Of a stretch of 64,000 bases of DNA, positions 16,607-54,900 are shown in pieces. The position numbers and the translations under genes are program-made. The DNA comes from Solea solea (taxonomy: Eukaryota > Chordata > Actinopteri > Pleuronectiformes > Soleidae), in the NCBI RefSeq assembly GCF_958295425.1, contig NC_081151.1, forward strand, positions 19,358,452 through 19,422,451. Reading direction: 5' to 3'. The notes beneath the pieces were generated by a model. It did not search any database. It was not told the DNA's origin and saw nothing but the letters and a program-made list of their open reading frames with translations. Every line of letters begins with the position of its first letter. Within the stretch, counting starts at the first letter, position 1.

Positions 16607-16877
16607 CTTGTTATGCGGAACTTGTTTAGCGCTGCATGTCAGTGTTGTGGCTTCCTCCTGTTTACTGAAACTTCTTCAAACAGACTGACAGCAGAAGTGA
16701 GCGTCAGTGTCAGTGTCAGTGTGTGAGTGCAGCAGGAACAGGCTGTAAGTCACGATGGATCCTTTAAGTCAGCGAGAGTTGACGCTAAATTAGTTGGTGT
16801 TTTTTTGCGCATTCTTTTTCATATTTATGTCATTGTTTTCCGGAGTGTCTTTGGCGCAGGACTGAGCGGAAGCCGAC
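16605..16877 (+). promoter_or_regulatory. prkch: Probable prkch 5' leader / promoter region
   Basis: Sequence between the GT tract and the start codon, with a GTCAGT repeat at 16702-16720. No TATA box is evident. An in-frame TGA at 16863-16865, 13 bases before the ATG, fixes the start codon within this exon. Confidence 0.4.
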
Positions 16878-43595
<26,718 letters not shown>

Positions 43596-44260
43596 GAGAC
43601 GCCGGGTTTGACGCCCGTCACTCGCCTTTTTTCAGGGATTTGCCAAAGACAGTTGCGGTACGGCATGTACGGAGACAGGAAGGTGCACTCAACATGATCT
43701 GGAGCTATGCCCAAATAACTTTTAAGCACACCTTTAATAGCTGACGAACAGGCACATCACCAGCTTTGACATTTATTTTTAACAGCTCGACTGGGGCACA
43801 ACCATGCAAGTGTTTTTTTTTTTTTTTTTTGTATTCGACATGTTGGTTTGTTGTAAATTTGTTTGACTAAGTTGTACAGCATCGGAATTTTATTTTACAA
43901 ACTTGCTCTCGTGCTGAGTTTGATGACAAATGAAAAAGCAGTTGTGGAGCATGACGGTTCGGTGTGTGTTTCCTTTTTTTTTTAAGAAAGAAAGAAAGAA
44001 AGAAACGAGAAGCCAGTTTTAGACGGAGGTTCCCAGAATAAGTGAAGTTGCCAGTTAAAAATCATGGAAGAAGTGAGAGAGCGGGTAAAATAGTTTCTCA
44101 GTGATGTGACCCTATTCTGGAGAAATACAGGCACACACACCAACACTCACTAGCTTGTCCGAGGCTTTTTCAACAAATATGGCACTATATTGACCTCAAC
44201 TTAAAGAAATACTTTACCGATTTGCATTTAGCTTTGTATTAATAAAAATAGGGGTAGTAT
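43596..44260 (+). other. prkch: Probable prkch 3' UTR
   Basis: Non-coding DNA after the stop with a 20 T run and an AAGA repeat (43985-44004). The nearest canonical poly(A) signal, AATAAA at 44241-44246, lies inside a MITE copy. A second AATAAA is at 45336-45341. Which is used cannot be told. Confidence 0.35.
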
Positions 44261-44576
44261 TTTTGAAAAATTGTGCTTCCCAACCTCAGTTTCCCTTGAG
44301 TTGAGAAATATCTTCATTCTTTACTTTGTTACGTGCCCACCAGTGGCACTTGGTCCTGTTAGCATAGCTGTTAGCAAAGATGGCGGACACTGTTTACATT
44401 CTGGGAATGAGGTCCCGTCCCCCTACGAGTGGGTCTAAAAAGTGCAGAATTGACGTTGCAGTTTCAAGACTTGGACCAAGTGTCACTGGTGGGCACATAA
44501 CAAAAAAAAGCACTTAAAAGCACAATTTTTCAAAAATACTACCCCTATTCCAGTAATACAAAGCTAAATGCAAGTA
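44201..44576. mobile_element. Foldback MITE (TTAAAGGAATACTTC family), near-complete copy
   Basis: About 376 bp with long terminal inverted repeats of about 65 bp: left TTTGCATTTAGCTTTGTATT, AGGGGTAGTATTTTTGAAAA; right TTTTCAAAAATACTACCCCT, AATACAAAGCTAAATGCAA. The middle has AAGATGGCGGACACTGTTTAC. No coding frame. Related copies at 9065, 20724, 37509 and 47816. Confidence 0.85.
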
Positions 44577-44609
44577 CAAAATTATGATTTTTCTGCATTA
44601 CTTCTACCA

Positions 44610-44905
44610 AGAAGACCCGGCTGGAACATAGGGCCTTTCTGTATAGAGTTTGTATGTTCTGTGTGTGTATGCATGGATTTCCTCCGGGTTCTCCGCTTTC
44701 CTCCCACAGTCCCGAGACATGCAGATTGGGCGATTAGGTAAATTGGACACTCTATATTGACCGTAAGTGTGAGAGTGAATGGTTGTTTGTCTCTGTGTGG
44801 CCCCGCGATGGACTGGTGACCCCGCATTTGACCCCATGTCACCTGGGATTGGTACAGCGACCCTCATGTGGAGGATAAAGCGGTAGTAGGTGGATGGATA
44901 TTAGG
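44610..44905 (+). mobile_element. SINE copy, 5' truncated
   Basis: Body and 3' end of the family at 24375: GAAGACCCGG, GGGCCTTTCTG, TAGGTAAATTGGACACTC, GCGATGGACTGGTGACC, GAGGATAAAGCGGTAG, then GGATGGATA. Abuts the MITE. Confidence 0.8.
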
Positions 44906-47706
44906 TGATCGTTGACCAAAGTGTTAACACTTTGACATCTGAGTCCACTTAATTCAATTAGCCACACATGCTGAGGGTGATGCAAGATTTCCTCTGAACT
45001 CAGAGATATGTGGCGGTGAGTCATGGCTGCTGTGAAACACCCTGGCGTTTTTGAGATTTCACCACAGTGTAACGTGAACACGAGACAGAATTGTTGGTCC
45101 AGTGTTCCAATCCAAGAATCTAATGAGGACCGTCTGAAGGTCACTCGCTGCTCTCGTCTTACTCTTGCCCTCTGTCTCAACAAACACAAGAGTCTTTGAA
45201 AGCATCCAGGTCTGTGGTCAGACCGCCTGGGTGATGCCCACACAAAATGGAAAGTTTGGAGACAAAAAGAACGTCAAACTTTAATCTCGCCGTACAATAG
45301 TAACGAGCTTATCGTGCTGCTCATTTTCTTTTGAGAATAAACAGGAAACCTCACAGCGTCATTATTGCTTCCTCCGATAGACACAGGAAGACGTAGCGTG
45401 AACGCGGTGCACTCTCGTGCTGCTGCTGACAAACTTTACAACCGTTTAAAAAAACGACGACAAAGAAAACAAAAGGAAACTTGGAATTTGCCTCGTGCTC
45501 AACCTACTCAGACACGAACCACCCTGAGCTTCCATGACTGAGGTGGAGGCTTCCTGTTGGTTTGAGAAAGGAAGTCTTCTGGCTCCACATGTACATCTGC
45601 TTATCTCCTCAGCCCCTGATCCTGTGGAGTATTGTGCGCCTAAATAATGCTCATCGGTGGCCTGAAATACAAAAAAGACGTGTGTAATAATGTGAAACAA
45701 CTGCAAAACCAAGAGCAGAGAACATTTTTGAGTCGACTAATACTGCTCTCAAGTCTCTATTTCACCTCTCTCTTTTTTTTTTTAGACGAGCATTGGCTTA
45801 ATAGGAATTTGAGAGCAACTAATCTACCCTAAGCTTTCCCTAGCGAACACGCTCTAGTGTTTCGATACAAAGAGCGGGATATTGCATTGAATGGATTTTT
45901 TGCTGAGCCATTATTGTGGCCGCGTTTGGCAGCTCTCCTTAGGTGATGCCTTGAATGAGAGGAGGGAGATTTAGGAGGCTTGTCTCAGCTTTCATTGCAG
46001 ACTTTTACGGATTGCTGCCAGCACTGTGTGTGTGTGTGTGTGTGTGTGCTGATTGAGTCAGTGTTTGACCCTCCTGCCTGTTTGATTGATATCCTAAAAG
46101 CAGCAGCAGCTAATGAAAAAGATGCTACGCAAAGACAGGCCTCAGTCCTTACCGCAGGCGGCTGCTGTTGACTAAGGGAGTGAAATCCAAACAGACGACA
46201 CATGGCCATTACTACAGATGTGGTAACAGGATTATGACACGGAATTGGCCAAACGACAGGTTGCTTCATCTCAAACCGCTCGCTCTTTTAAAGATGGCGG
46301 GCGAGGGCCTCGGATTTAAAAACAAGTGCTGCCATGAACTTGCGCACCTCTCTGATGTAACCGAGATCACAGAGGAGGGTGTGGCACCCGAAGACAACTT
46401 CCAGACATTCATAAAAGTCTGTCTTGGTGACTAAATAAATCAACACACAATGAGTAATGTTTGAAATTGCAGGTGTAAAGTCAAACTGCAGCACTGAGAT
46501 GTAACGTTAGCCTGACCTCATTAATGCAGAAAAAAACAGTAAGTAACTCTACGTACAGTATATACAGAGGCTATAAGAATGTGCACTATAGAGTGTTTCT
46601 TCAGCTAAATCTGATGAAATTACATAATTACGGGTTGAATTTGTGAAATTTGTGAAATTTGGAAATATGTCACAGTTCAAAGGCTCGGTTTATGAACAAA
46701 AAGAAGAGAAAACCGGTCTGCTTTGTGACTTCTGCGCAATTATCGCTACTCCCCTTTTTAAAAAACAAAAAAATCAAATGTGCAATATAAATGAATCATA
46801 CCTCTGACCCAGAAACACATTAGAAGATGAGAAAAACACATTTTTAAAAGCCTAAAGATGTGACCTGTAAACACACACCTACCAGGATGTCCTTATAAGG
46901 AGTTGTATATTGGCAATTCACCACAAATCTGTAATTCACACTGTACCGACAATTTAAATTCACATTATTAATGGTATAAATCAGGCCACAGATAGTGTAC
47001 AAAAATATTCAATTCACTTATAATTTTAAATGTTGGACTGATCAGTGTTTGTCTTTCTCATAGAGTTTTCTTTTTCTTTTTCCACTCCCACTCTGGTCTA
47101 AAAGCCTTAAAAAGTAAATTCCCAAATTATGCTTTACAAGCTCCGTCTGCTTGTGCGTTTTTTTGAACTCAAGCCGGGTCGAGAGTCTGCACTCACACTG
47201 AGGTGTTGTCCTGCACGGCCAACACTTCTGGGAAGTGACAGCCAGTGCTCTGTTTGATTGTAGTTGCCAGCTGTAACAGCAGAAATGTGCCAAGTGTGGG
47301 GCTAAACAGTATCGGAAGGCAGTGTGGCGTACAGTAGGGAGGCGGTTGAGTGAGCTCTGGGATATATTTTTCTTTCACAGGCAAGAGCTGACATGTCACA
47401 GGTGACATGAATACCAACCAACATGTGAGCAACAGTGGTGAGAGTGGAGGAGGAGTCTGAGCGGGCAGAAGTCTCCAAAGCGGTACAGGAAAATTACCAA
47501 ACCCATCTGCAAGCCAGAGAGAGTGAGAAGTGAAATGCCTCATCCTCACCAGTCTTATAGTAGAATGCACCTAAAAAGTGATACTTTACATACTTTTTTT
47601 AATAATATTACTTAAGAAAAAGTCTTAAAGTATATGCACTTAATTATTAACCAGTCATTTTCTGATACAAAATGTACTTACGTTTTAGAAGTAAAAGTGT
47701 CAGGAT
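44906..47706. other. Intergenic DNA between prkch and hif1a
   Basis: No gene recognised. Contains a GT tract (46026-46049), a degraded dispersed repeat (46600-46860) and a largely unique stretch at 45840-46440. Confidence 0.5.
47570..47700 (-). repeat. Dispersed repeat (AGTAAAAGT family)
   Basis: TAATAATATTACTTAAG, AAAGTCTTAAAGTATATG and TAGAAGTAAAAGTGTC match pieces of the 20338 duplication unit. Confidence 0.5.
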
Positions 47707-47815
47707 TAAGCCATGGTGGCTTAGTGATAGGGCCAGTTGTCTTTCAACTGGGGTGGGTTTTGTGGGTTCAAATCCTGGCTCTGCTATATGTCTATATGTG
47801 TCCTTGGCAAGACAC
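47707..47815 (+). mobile_element. tRNA-derived SINE fragment of a second type
   Basis: tRNA-like head with box A-like TGGCTTAGTGATAGG and box B-like GGGTTCAAATCCTGG, followed by TGTCCTTGGCAAGACACTTA, the usual tail segment of a different fish SINE family. Directly joined to a MITE end. Confidence 0.65.
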
Positions 47816-47915
47816 TTAAAGGAATACTTCACCGATTTGCATTTAGCTTCGTATTATTAGAATAGGGGTAGTATTTTTGAAAAATTGTGCTTCCCAACCT
47901 CAGTTTCCCCTGAGT
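47816..47915 (+). mobile_element. Foldback MITE end (TTAAAGGAATACTTC family)
   Basis: Left terminus TTAAAGGAATACTTCACCGA through AATTGTGCTTCCCAACCTCA; the rest is missing. Confidence 0.75.
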
Positions 47916-48539
47916 CTACTACTGGTGACCTGGTGACCTTCTGATGGCAGCAGTCAGAGGAGTCAAAGAAGGCACCACGATCTTTTAGGAAAAAAGTGCT
48001 TTTCTCAGGATTAGACATGGGATGATATAAAAAAAATATCCCGACCAAAATAACTGCGATTCCCGATATTATTGCGATAACTGAAAAAGCATTTTTCAGA
48101 TTCTAGAAACATTGCAGATAGGAAAAATAAAGTCATGAGGAAGAAGCAGTGCCCCCTTGTGGCATGTTATCATCCGTGAACAGAAAAGTTAGTTTTAACG
48201 GTTAAATGTTATGTTTGAAGAAGCCCAAATTTGGGTATAAAAAAGTGAATTCAGGTTATTATTTGCCATATAAATTTGAAAGATTTGTAAAATATTAAGA
48301 AATTAAAATTTAAGATAAAAGTTATTGCTGTTACATAAACAGAAGTGGAAAAAGGGAAGAGAAGTCATATTTTGCACAACTTTCCCCTTTGGTTGGCAAT
48401 GGTTGGTCAGGTTTAAAATGTGGGATCCATATAAACAGTTGGGGAAAGACTGGTTTAAAAAATATAGGTAAATCTTGAAAGAGAATCTGCAATTTTGTTT
48501 TGCGACCACTCCAAAATAAAAGCCTTGTCCTGTGCGAAT

Positions 48540-48889
48540 GATTGCTATGCGCGTGCCCGCTGGAAAAATAGGCATGTGACTGCGCGCGCTCCCGCGGCGC
48601 CGAGGGAGGAGCCACAGAGCCAGTGCAGCATTGTCTCGGCTCGCGAAGTATCGCGTCTCCAGCGTGGCACTGAATGTGAAGAAGACAAGAGGAGAAAACA
48701 GACGACACTGAACGGATAAAAGCTCGCTTTCTTTGACAAAATACACTCGCGGAGAACTCGTATGCGCATTGCTTAAGGATTTACGGAGTCACATCGGTGA
48801 GAAAACAGCGGCATTTGGTTTATTTCTCGTCGGGCCCGGACACAGCGGATATCGAGATAGAGGCTCAACTCCGGCTCTTTCGTCCTGAC
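48540..48889 (+). promoter_or_regulatory. hif1a: hif1a CpG-rich 5' leader / promoter region
   Basis: GC- and CpG-rich for this window (GCGCGCTCCCGCGGCGCCG around 48580-48602), with no TATA box evident, as expected for a broadly expressed gene. If transcribed it holds short upstream ORFs: an ATG immediately followed by TGA at 48674-48679 and a four-codon ORF at 48762-48776. A GCGTG hypoxia-element core is at about 48550. Confidence 0.5.
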
Positions 48890-48921
48890 ATGGACACAGG
48901 AATTGTACCCGAAAAGAAAAG
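48890..48921 (+). CDS. hif1a: hif1a exon 1
   Basis: Encodes [10 protein letters not shown] plus a split Arg codon. Start context GACATGG is strong. Donor GTAACC. Confidence 0.9.
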
Positions 48922-51900
48922 GTAACCCCAGCGCCAAGTTAATGCTACGTAGCACGCCATTTTGTTGTTAATGGGCTAGTTGGTCATCTGCTGTGCGCCG
49001 ATAACATTATCGCTGTGACATTACGCTTGTTATCTCAAGGTTATCTGAGCGAGTTAGTTCGGTCAAAATGTTCGTTAGCGACGCAACTCCTTTAGCAAGC
49101 GGCTAGCTTACTAGCTAGCTGACATGGTGCTCACCTAGAGCGATGAAGTGTTTCTTTAAAAAGCTGTCAAAATCGACTAAACACAGCAGCTACGTGGTAT
49201 CTCACGAATATGGTTTGTTTTTGTTTCAATTCTAAAGTTAATGTTTTTGTTTTTGTTTTAATTGCTCAGCTTTCCGATACAACATATGCGGTATTTACAA
49301 TTTCGTGTGGATCAATGTGTCAGTTATGCGCCCAATTAATAGTACATCATTTGTTGTTTACAGTTAATATACCAACCCTGACAGTGTTAAGTGTCCATGT
49401 GACTTCGGTGTGCGGTGTCAATTGAAATATTTATGGTCCAGGGAAAGGCGGCCTTGGGTTGAATTACACCTTTTATTTATACGAATACAAGTGCATTGTT
49501 GGGTTTGATTAGAAAACCACTGCATGTTTTTGTCTGCCACGGAGGATTGAAGTAAGAGTTTTCGAGAATCATCTGGACACAAAAATGAGCTACAGTGTTT
49601 AGTGGCAATGGTGCCTCATGTGCAGGGAACAGGCCAACAGTTTATTCACCTGGATTGTATATATTAATTTCAATTGAGATAAATTGTGTAATCCAGGTTG
49701 CATCTAAAACTAGTTCTAATGATTTGATTGCTCATCTGTATTGTGATGTTTTTTTCTTTTTTAAGATATCCTAAAATGCTTTACCAAGATAACTCACTGA
49801 CCAGCAAATACAAAAATAGAGTATTGAGGTCAAAATAGTTTTAAACACAAATGGCACACTAATGCACTTTCAATTATAGTTTGAGGTGGATGACATTGAC
49901 TGGGTGTTATTAATCCTGTCCTACAAAGGCTGCTGTCTTTTTTGACTCTAATCAATAGAGGATGATTTACCTACCTGCATGCCTAGACTTCACATACAGC
50001 AGATTACTATCTGATGTTTTGTGTCATTGACTGCACTTAATGTATAGGTATTTGGTGAGATTTTACTAAAATAGTCTGAGTCAAAGTTTACCCCACCCTT
50101 ACAGACCAGTCCTGGTTCCACTTAACTGACTGAAATTCAAACAGTTGGAAAAGATCATCCTGATAGTAACAGCAGTGTTGGCCCACATACTTGTTTAGAA
50201 AATACAGATTATAGTGTTGACAAATTAGGATCAGCAGAGTTGTAAAAACAAACAGAGGGGCATTGTGAATCCACTAGTGTTAGCTCGGGGTAAAATAGTA
50301 ATTAAATTATTTCACACAAGATTTTCACAGCAGTGGTCAATTGACGCCTATAGCAGTCAATGGCAGCCAATGAGTTAAGCACTTTGGAATGTGTAGGTAA
50401 CATCCTGTTTGGTTTTAAAGTTTTCACTTTTATCTCAGACGAAATCCAAAGTTGTGGTCTCGTTGGATGTGGGTTCAGCAGATCTCTGTGAGGTGCCATG
50501 GTATTATTTCCGTCTCATCTCTTAATCACTAGGGCCTGACGTCAAAGGAGTGGCCAAATGTGTGTAGCAATTCCCTGGCTGGAAAATTGCAGGTTGCCCT
50601 GAGACATTCAACTGCAATTACTCCTTATTTACAGACTAGTTAAAACTTGAGTCAGAAATTTTGCTGGCAATATAGATCTGTATTGTGTGTGTGTACATAT
50701 CTTCATAAATTATCCATTGGAAATAATATAGACAAAAAAGTGAACGTGACCAATGGCTTATTTACGAATTATTTCTATAAGACTGTTAAATCATGTAGCA
50801 GTGGTCATCATAATTATAGTCAAGGTTGCAAATGAGATGACTGATTGATTATAAAGCAAGGATGTTTTCACTAGAAAGTAAAGGCTCTACATCCTGTCCG
50901 AAAACGGCTTCTAAATGCAAAATCCAACATTAATTTTCTACATAATTCATAAATAAATACACCATTACACTCATAATGCAGAGTTTCATAAACAATGCCT
51001 GGAAGGAAGTGTAATTTGCAGAAGTATCTGCAGTGTCTCCTCTCATCCTGAATTCTTCGTCATCAGTTGCATTGTTGTAATTCTTACTACGCCGATTTTT
51101 GAATGTTTAATACGTACTACAGTATTTCCACATTTATTCTCACTTATATGCATCAGATTCATGTATTATTTGCCTTATTTAACTGGCCTTGTCTTGTCAT
51201 TGAATATGAAATAACTATGATTAGAAATATAGAAATGCTATGATTTTATGAAATAAATGGAATTTCAGTATTATTATTTTTATTTCTCAGACCCTGACAG
51301 TATCCTTCCTTTTTTGGAGAAAACATGCCTAAGGGGCATTTTGGCTCCAGAGTATTCCTTCTCTACAAAATGTGTTCTGCAACAGAAAAACTGCCTTATT
51401 TTTTTTAGTATCTGCTATTATAAGGATCCATATATAACCTTAAAAATATAGCTCAGTTTCTCCAGGTCAGTTGTCTAAACACAGTATTCCACAGATGTAG
51501 TGGTAACCCACTCCTGTGCACTGCATGAAGAAGTTAAATGTTTGACCAGTTGGAGATGATTTGTAAAGTTGTGTGACTCAAAGTAGCCTGACTTGTTGGT
51601 CTCTTTTTTTATGACTGGGGCTGTGGTACATGAGCCAATCAAATAAACAGCACAGGATGATGTAATGTGACATTAGTTATGTTAGTGTAACTAATTTCCA
51701 CTAGGCCATGGGGTAGCTCATGGCCTAGTAGAAAGGGAACTTGGCTTGTAACTGGAGGGTTGCCGGTCATGGCATCTTTGAGCAAGGTACCTAATCCCCA
51801 TTGCTCCCCATTGATTTTGCTTTATTGGCCAATTTAATTTTTCCCCAGCCACAGGGCAGACTCCTGTTCCAACCCCTGCATAATTGTGTGTTGGGGGGGG

Positions 51901-54900
51901 GGGGGCGTATATAAAATCTCTGCCAAATCAATTACTTACATTGCTTAATTTTATTTATAATATTTATGTTTTTGCCGTACCCATTTAACATTTGGGTACG
52001 TCTCAGTTTAAGTTAATGAACGGAACACCAAATAATCAAACTAAAACTACCTTTCATCACCACAGACTTGCTGATATTGTCGCCACAGATCTCCAGCATA
52101 TTTTCATTACATAACTATATATTATTTGTTGAGTTGCTCAACATAAAACCCTTACCCTAAACAGGAATATAAGATGCGAACATTATTGACAGAAAAACAT
52201 TTCTGTAGTGTAGTAGGTCAGCCCTGACTGTATCCTCAAGCAACTAGGACAAAACTGTCCACAGTGATTTTTCTTGTACACTGGTTTGTACTTAATCTCC
52301 AGTAGCCACATCAGTTAAAAAAATGTTTACACTCTTATACTGATTAAAAACAATTAAATTAAACTGTAATTAAACCTAAAATGTGATTATTGTATGCAAC
52401 GTACAGGACTGCTGGCCATGCATCTCCCTGTTATCTAATAGGCTTATGTAACCATGCCCTCACTGCCCGTCTTTGTTTTGACATCAACAGAACCATTTTT
52501 CACTGCATGGCATGTTTAATTTATACATGAAAGCAGTGAGGAAGCACGGTATCGAATAAAAGCAATTTATTATTCAGACACTGAAGACAACATAAAAGCA
52601 CAAACAGACCTCGCCTTAGATAGCTGTGTAACATAATTCTAATTTAATATATATATAGGACACTGGAAAGAGTTCATGCTTACATCACAAGCGTATATCC
52701 TTTGTCAGCTGGATGTTTTGTGGCTGAGGTGTTGTTGTTTCTCACAGTTTGATTGTATCATGATACTTGGGCGGAGGTTGAATTTATATTGCAATTCTAT
52801 AGATACTGCGTTTTGAAAGTATCAATAATTGTGGCTTTATTTTCCTCCTTAAACCAGAATTCAATGATGCATTCCTTGAGACCGTAACCAACCGCCATAT
52901 TTCTTAAATCATTGCACATCACATACCTTTAGCTGGCCCTGCTCATAATAAAATTAATACAATCAAGCCAAGCACAAGCTTTGCCTATTCAGTGATAACT
53001 GAGTGTTGTGAGAACATAAAATGCTGAGCCAGAAGTAATGGAGCCTCTCAAAACAGGACAAAGCCGTCTTATCAAAACCCTGTATTCCAAATAGCGCTGG
53101 ATAAACAGAACTTCCACTATTTTGTTGTGTTGTTATTCATTCATCTGCTTGTGATGACGAATGGGGGCTATTAATGTGAACAGAATCTAGATGGAATAGA
53201 ATCTAGGTTAAAACGTGTTTATATGACAGCATGCAAATATACAGCGCCAAAAAAAACATTTTCTTTGTATCTGCTGTTGTCAGTCAGCTCATGTGGGTTA
53301 GGTTGGACTTCATTTTCTTGTTTGTGGGCTTCAAATAACAATATGGCCTTGGTCAGTGCTTAATCCACAATAGATCGATTCCACTTAGGTGTACATTTCA
53401 AAGCCAAGGGCCTTTTGAAGTGGCATTCATTGTGTTGTTGTGCAGCTTGAGTTTCCTCTAAAATACATTTTTAGGTTATAGAATAGTGGTTCCGAGAGAA
53501 TGTTTTGTATAGATTTAACGTTCACATTGACTATTGTAATGTTAGAGATTGAACCTGATGATCCAATTGTATCGAGATAATTAAGAAAACAGTTTGGTCC
53601 AGAGAGTAGTAGAGTACCGTACATCATGGCCTGCACATGTTATTAACCAACATCGATTTGGTATAACATGGTGCAGGTACAAGCATTTATGATGGCAAAA
53701 TAAAAGAGAATTAAATTTAATTCAATTCAAACTTTAAGACTCACAAGATGGACCCATAGCAGATAAAAAAAATATATGAATAAAAATAGATGGCTACAAA
53801 ATTCCGCGTGATTAGTTAAAATTAGATACAGGCTTTTTCACCAGTATTTTCTTAACCCGAATGAGTAATAAAAAGAAATGATCGGTTGCTAGATATTTTC
53901 ACACATCCAGGTGATGCATAAAACTATACACCTATTTCCTCAGAAGTGGCTCACATGAAGGGACACCAGGCACCAAAACGTTAACTGGCACTCTGCCACC
54001 TGAACATCTTTGTCAGCCACCATGAGCTTCCTCGTACTGCTTTTCTTGGAACTGCACGAAAGATGTGTCGTGCACAGAATACATTTAAAAAATATTGATT
54101 TATCGTTGTAAAAGTGCCCGTAGTGTCTTACTGATGTCTGTTGTCCCTCCATGTTGGTGTGCATATTAGTGCCAGTGCTCTCATTCACATTCTGTACATG
54201 AGTTGAGCCATGTTTGTAAATGTCACGATAATCTGTGTTGCGCTGTATCTTGAATTCATTTCCGTCCTTCCATTCAATCACTCTAAGGGGATGGACTCCA
54301 TTTCTTTTGGTCACGGGCCAGTAAGATACTCTCATTTAGTGTATGTAAGTGCGCCTGGGGGGGCGGACTCCAGCATCTGCAGCCATTTCCCCCAGTGACG
54401 GGCCATGGTCAGGAAGCAGGGATGTCAGCTTTTATAGTGGAAAAGGAACCAGTTTATCTTAAGTCTGTAGCTGACCCATCTCTCTCCCGCAGAGTGACCT
54501 CGGAGCGGAGGAAGGAGAAGTCCAGGGATGCGGCGCGATGCCGCCGTGGGAAGGAGTCGGAGGTGTTCTACGAGCTGGCCCAGCAGCTGCCTCTGCCCCA
54601 CAGCATCAGCTCCAGCCTGGACAAAGCCTCCATCATGAGGCTCGCCATCAGCTACCTGCGCATTAGGCAGCTGCTCAGCACTGGTCAGTGTTTGTATTTG
54701 TTGTCCCTGAATTGGACAAAGTAGCATGGCATACATTTTTGTCTCTTAAGAATCAATGACGGTTGAAATATGCAGCTATTTTGTTTGAAATGGTGTGCAG
54801 AGGAAGGAAAGAGTGGTTAAGATAAATACTTTGTCAGTTGCTGCAAGAAATTGACTCACATTCTTTGAGTGGTTGATTTGCAGATAAACCTGTGAGTGCA

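Noticed and set aside
48303..48746. 147-residue minus-strand frame opposite the hif1a leader
   Set aside because: No similarity recognised. It spans CpG-rich promoter DNA where stop codons are rare by composition.
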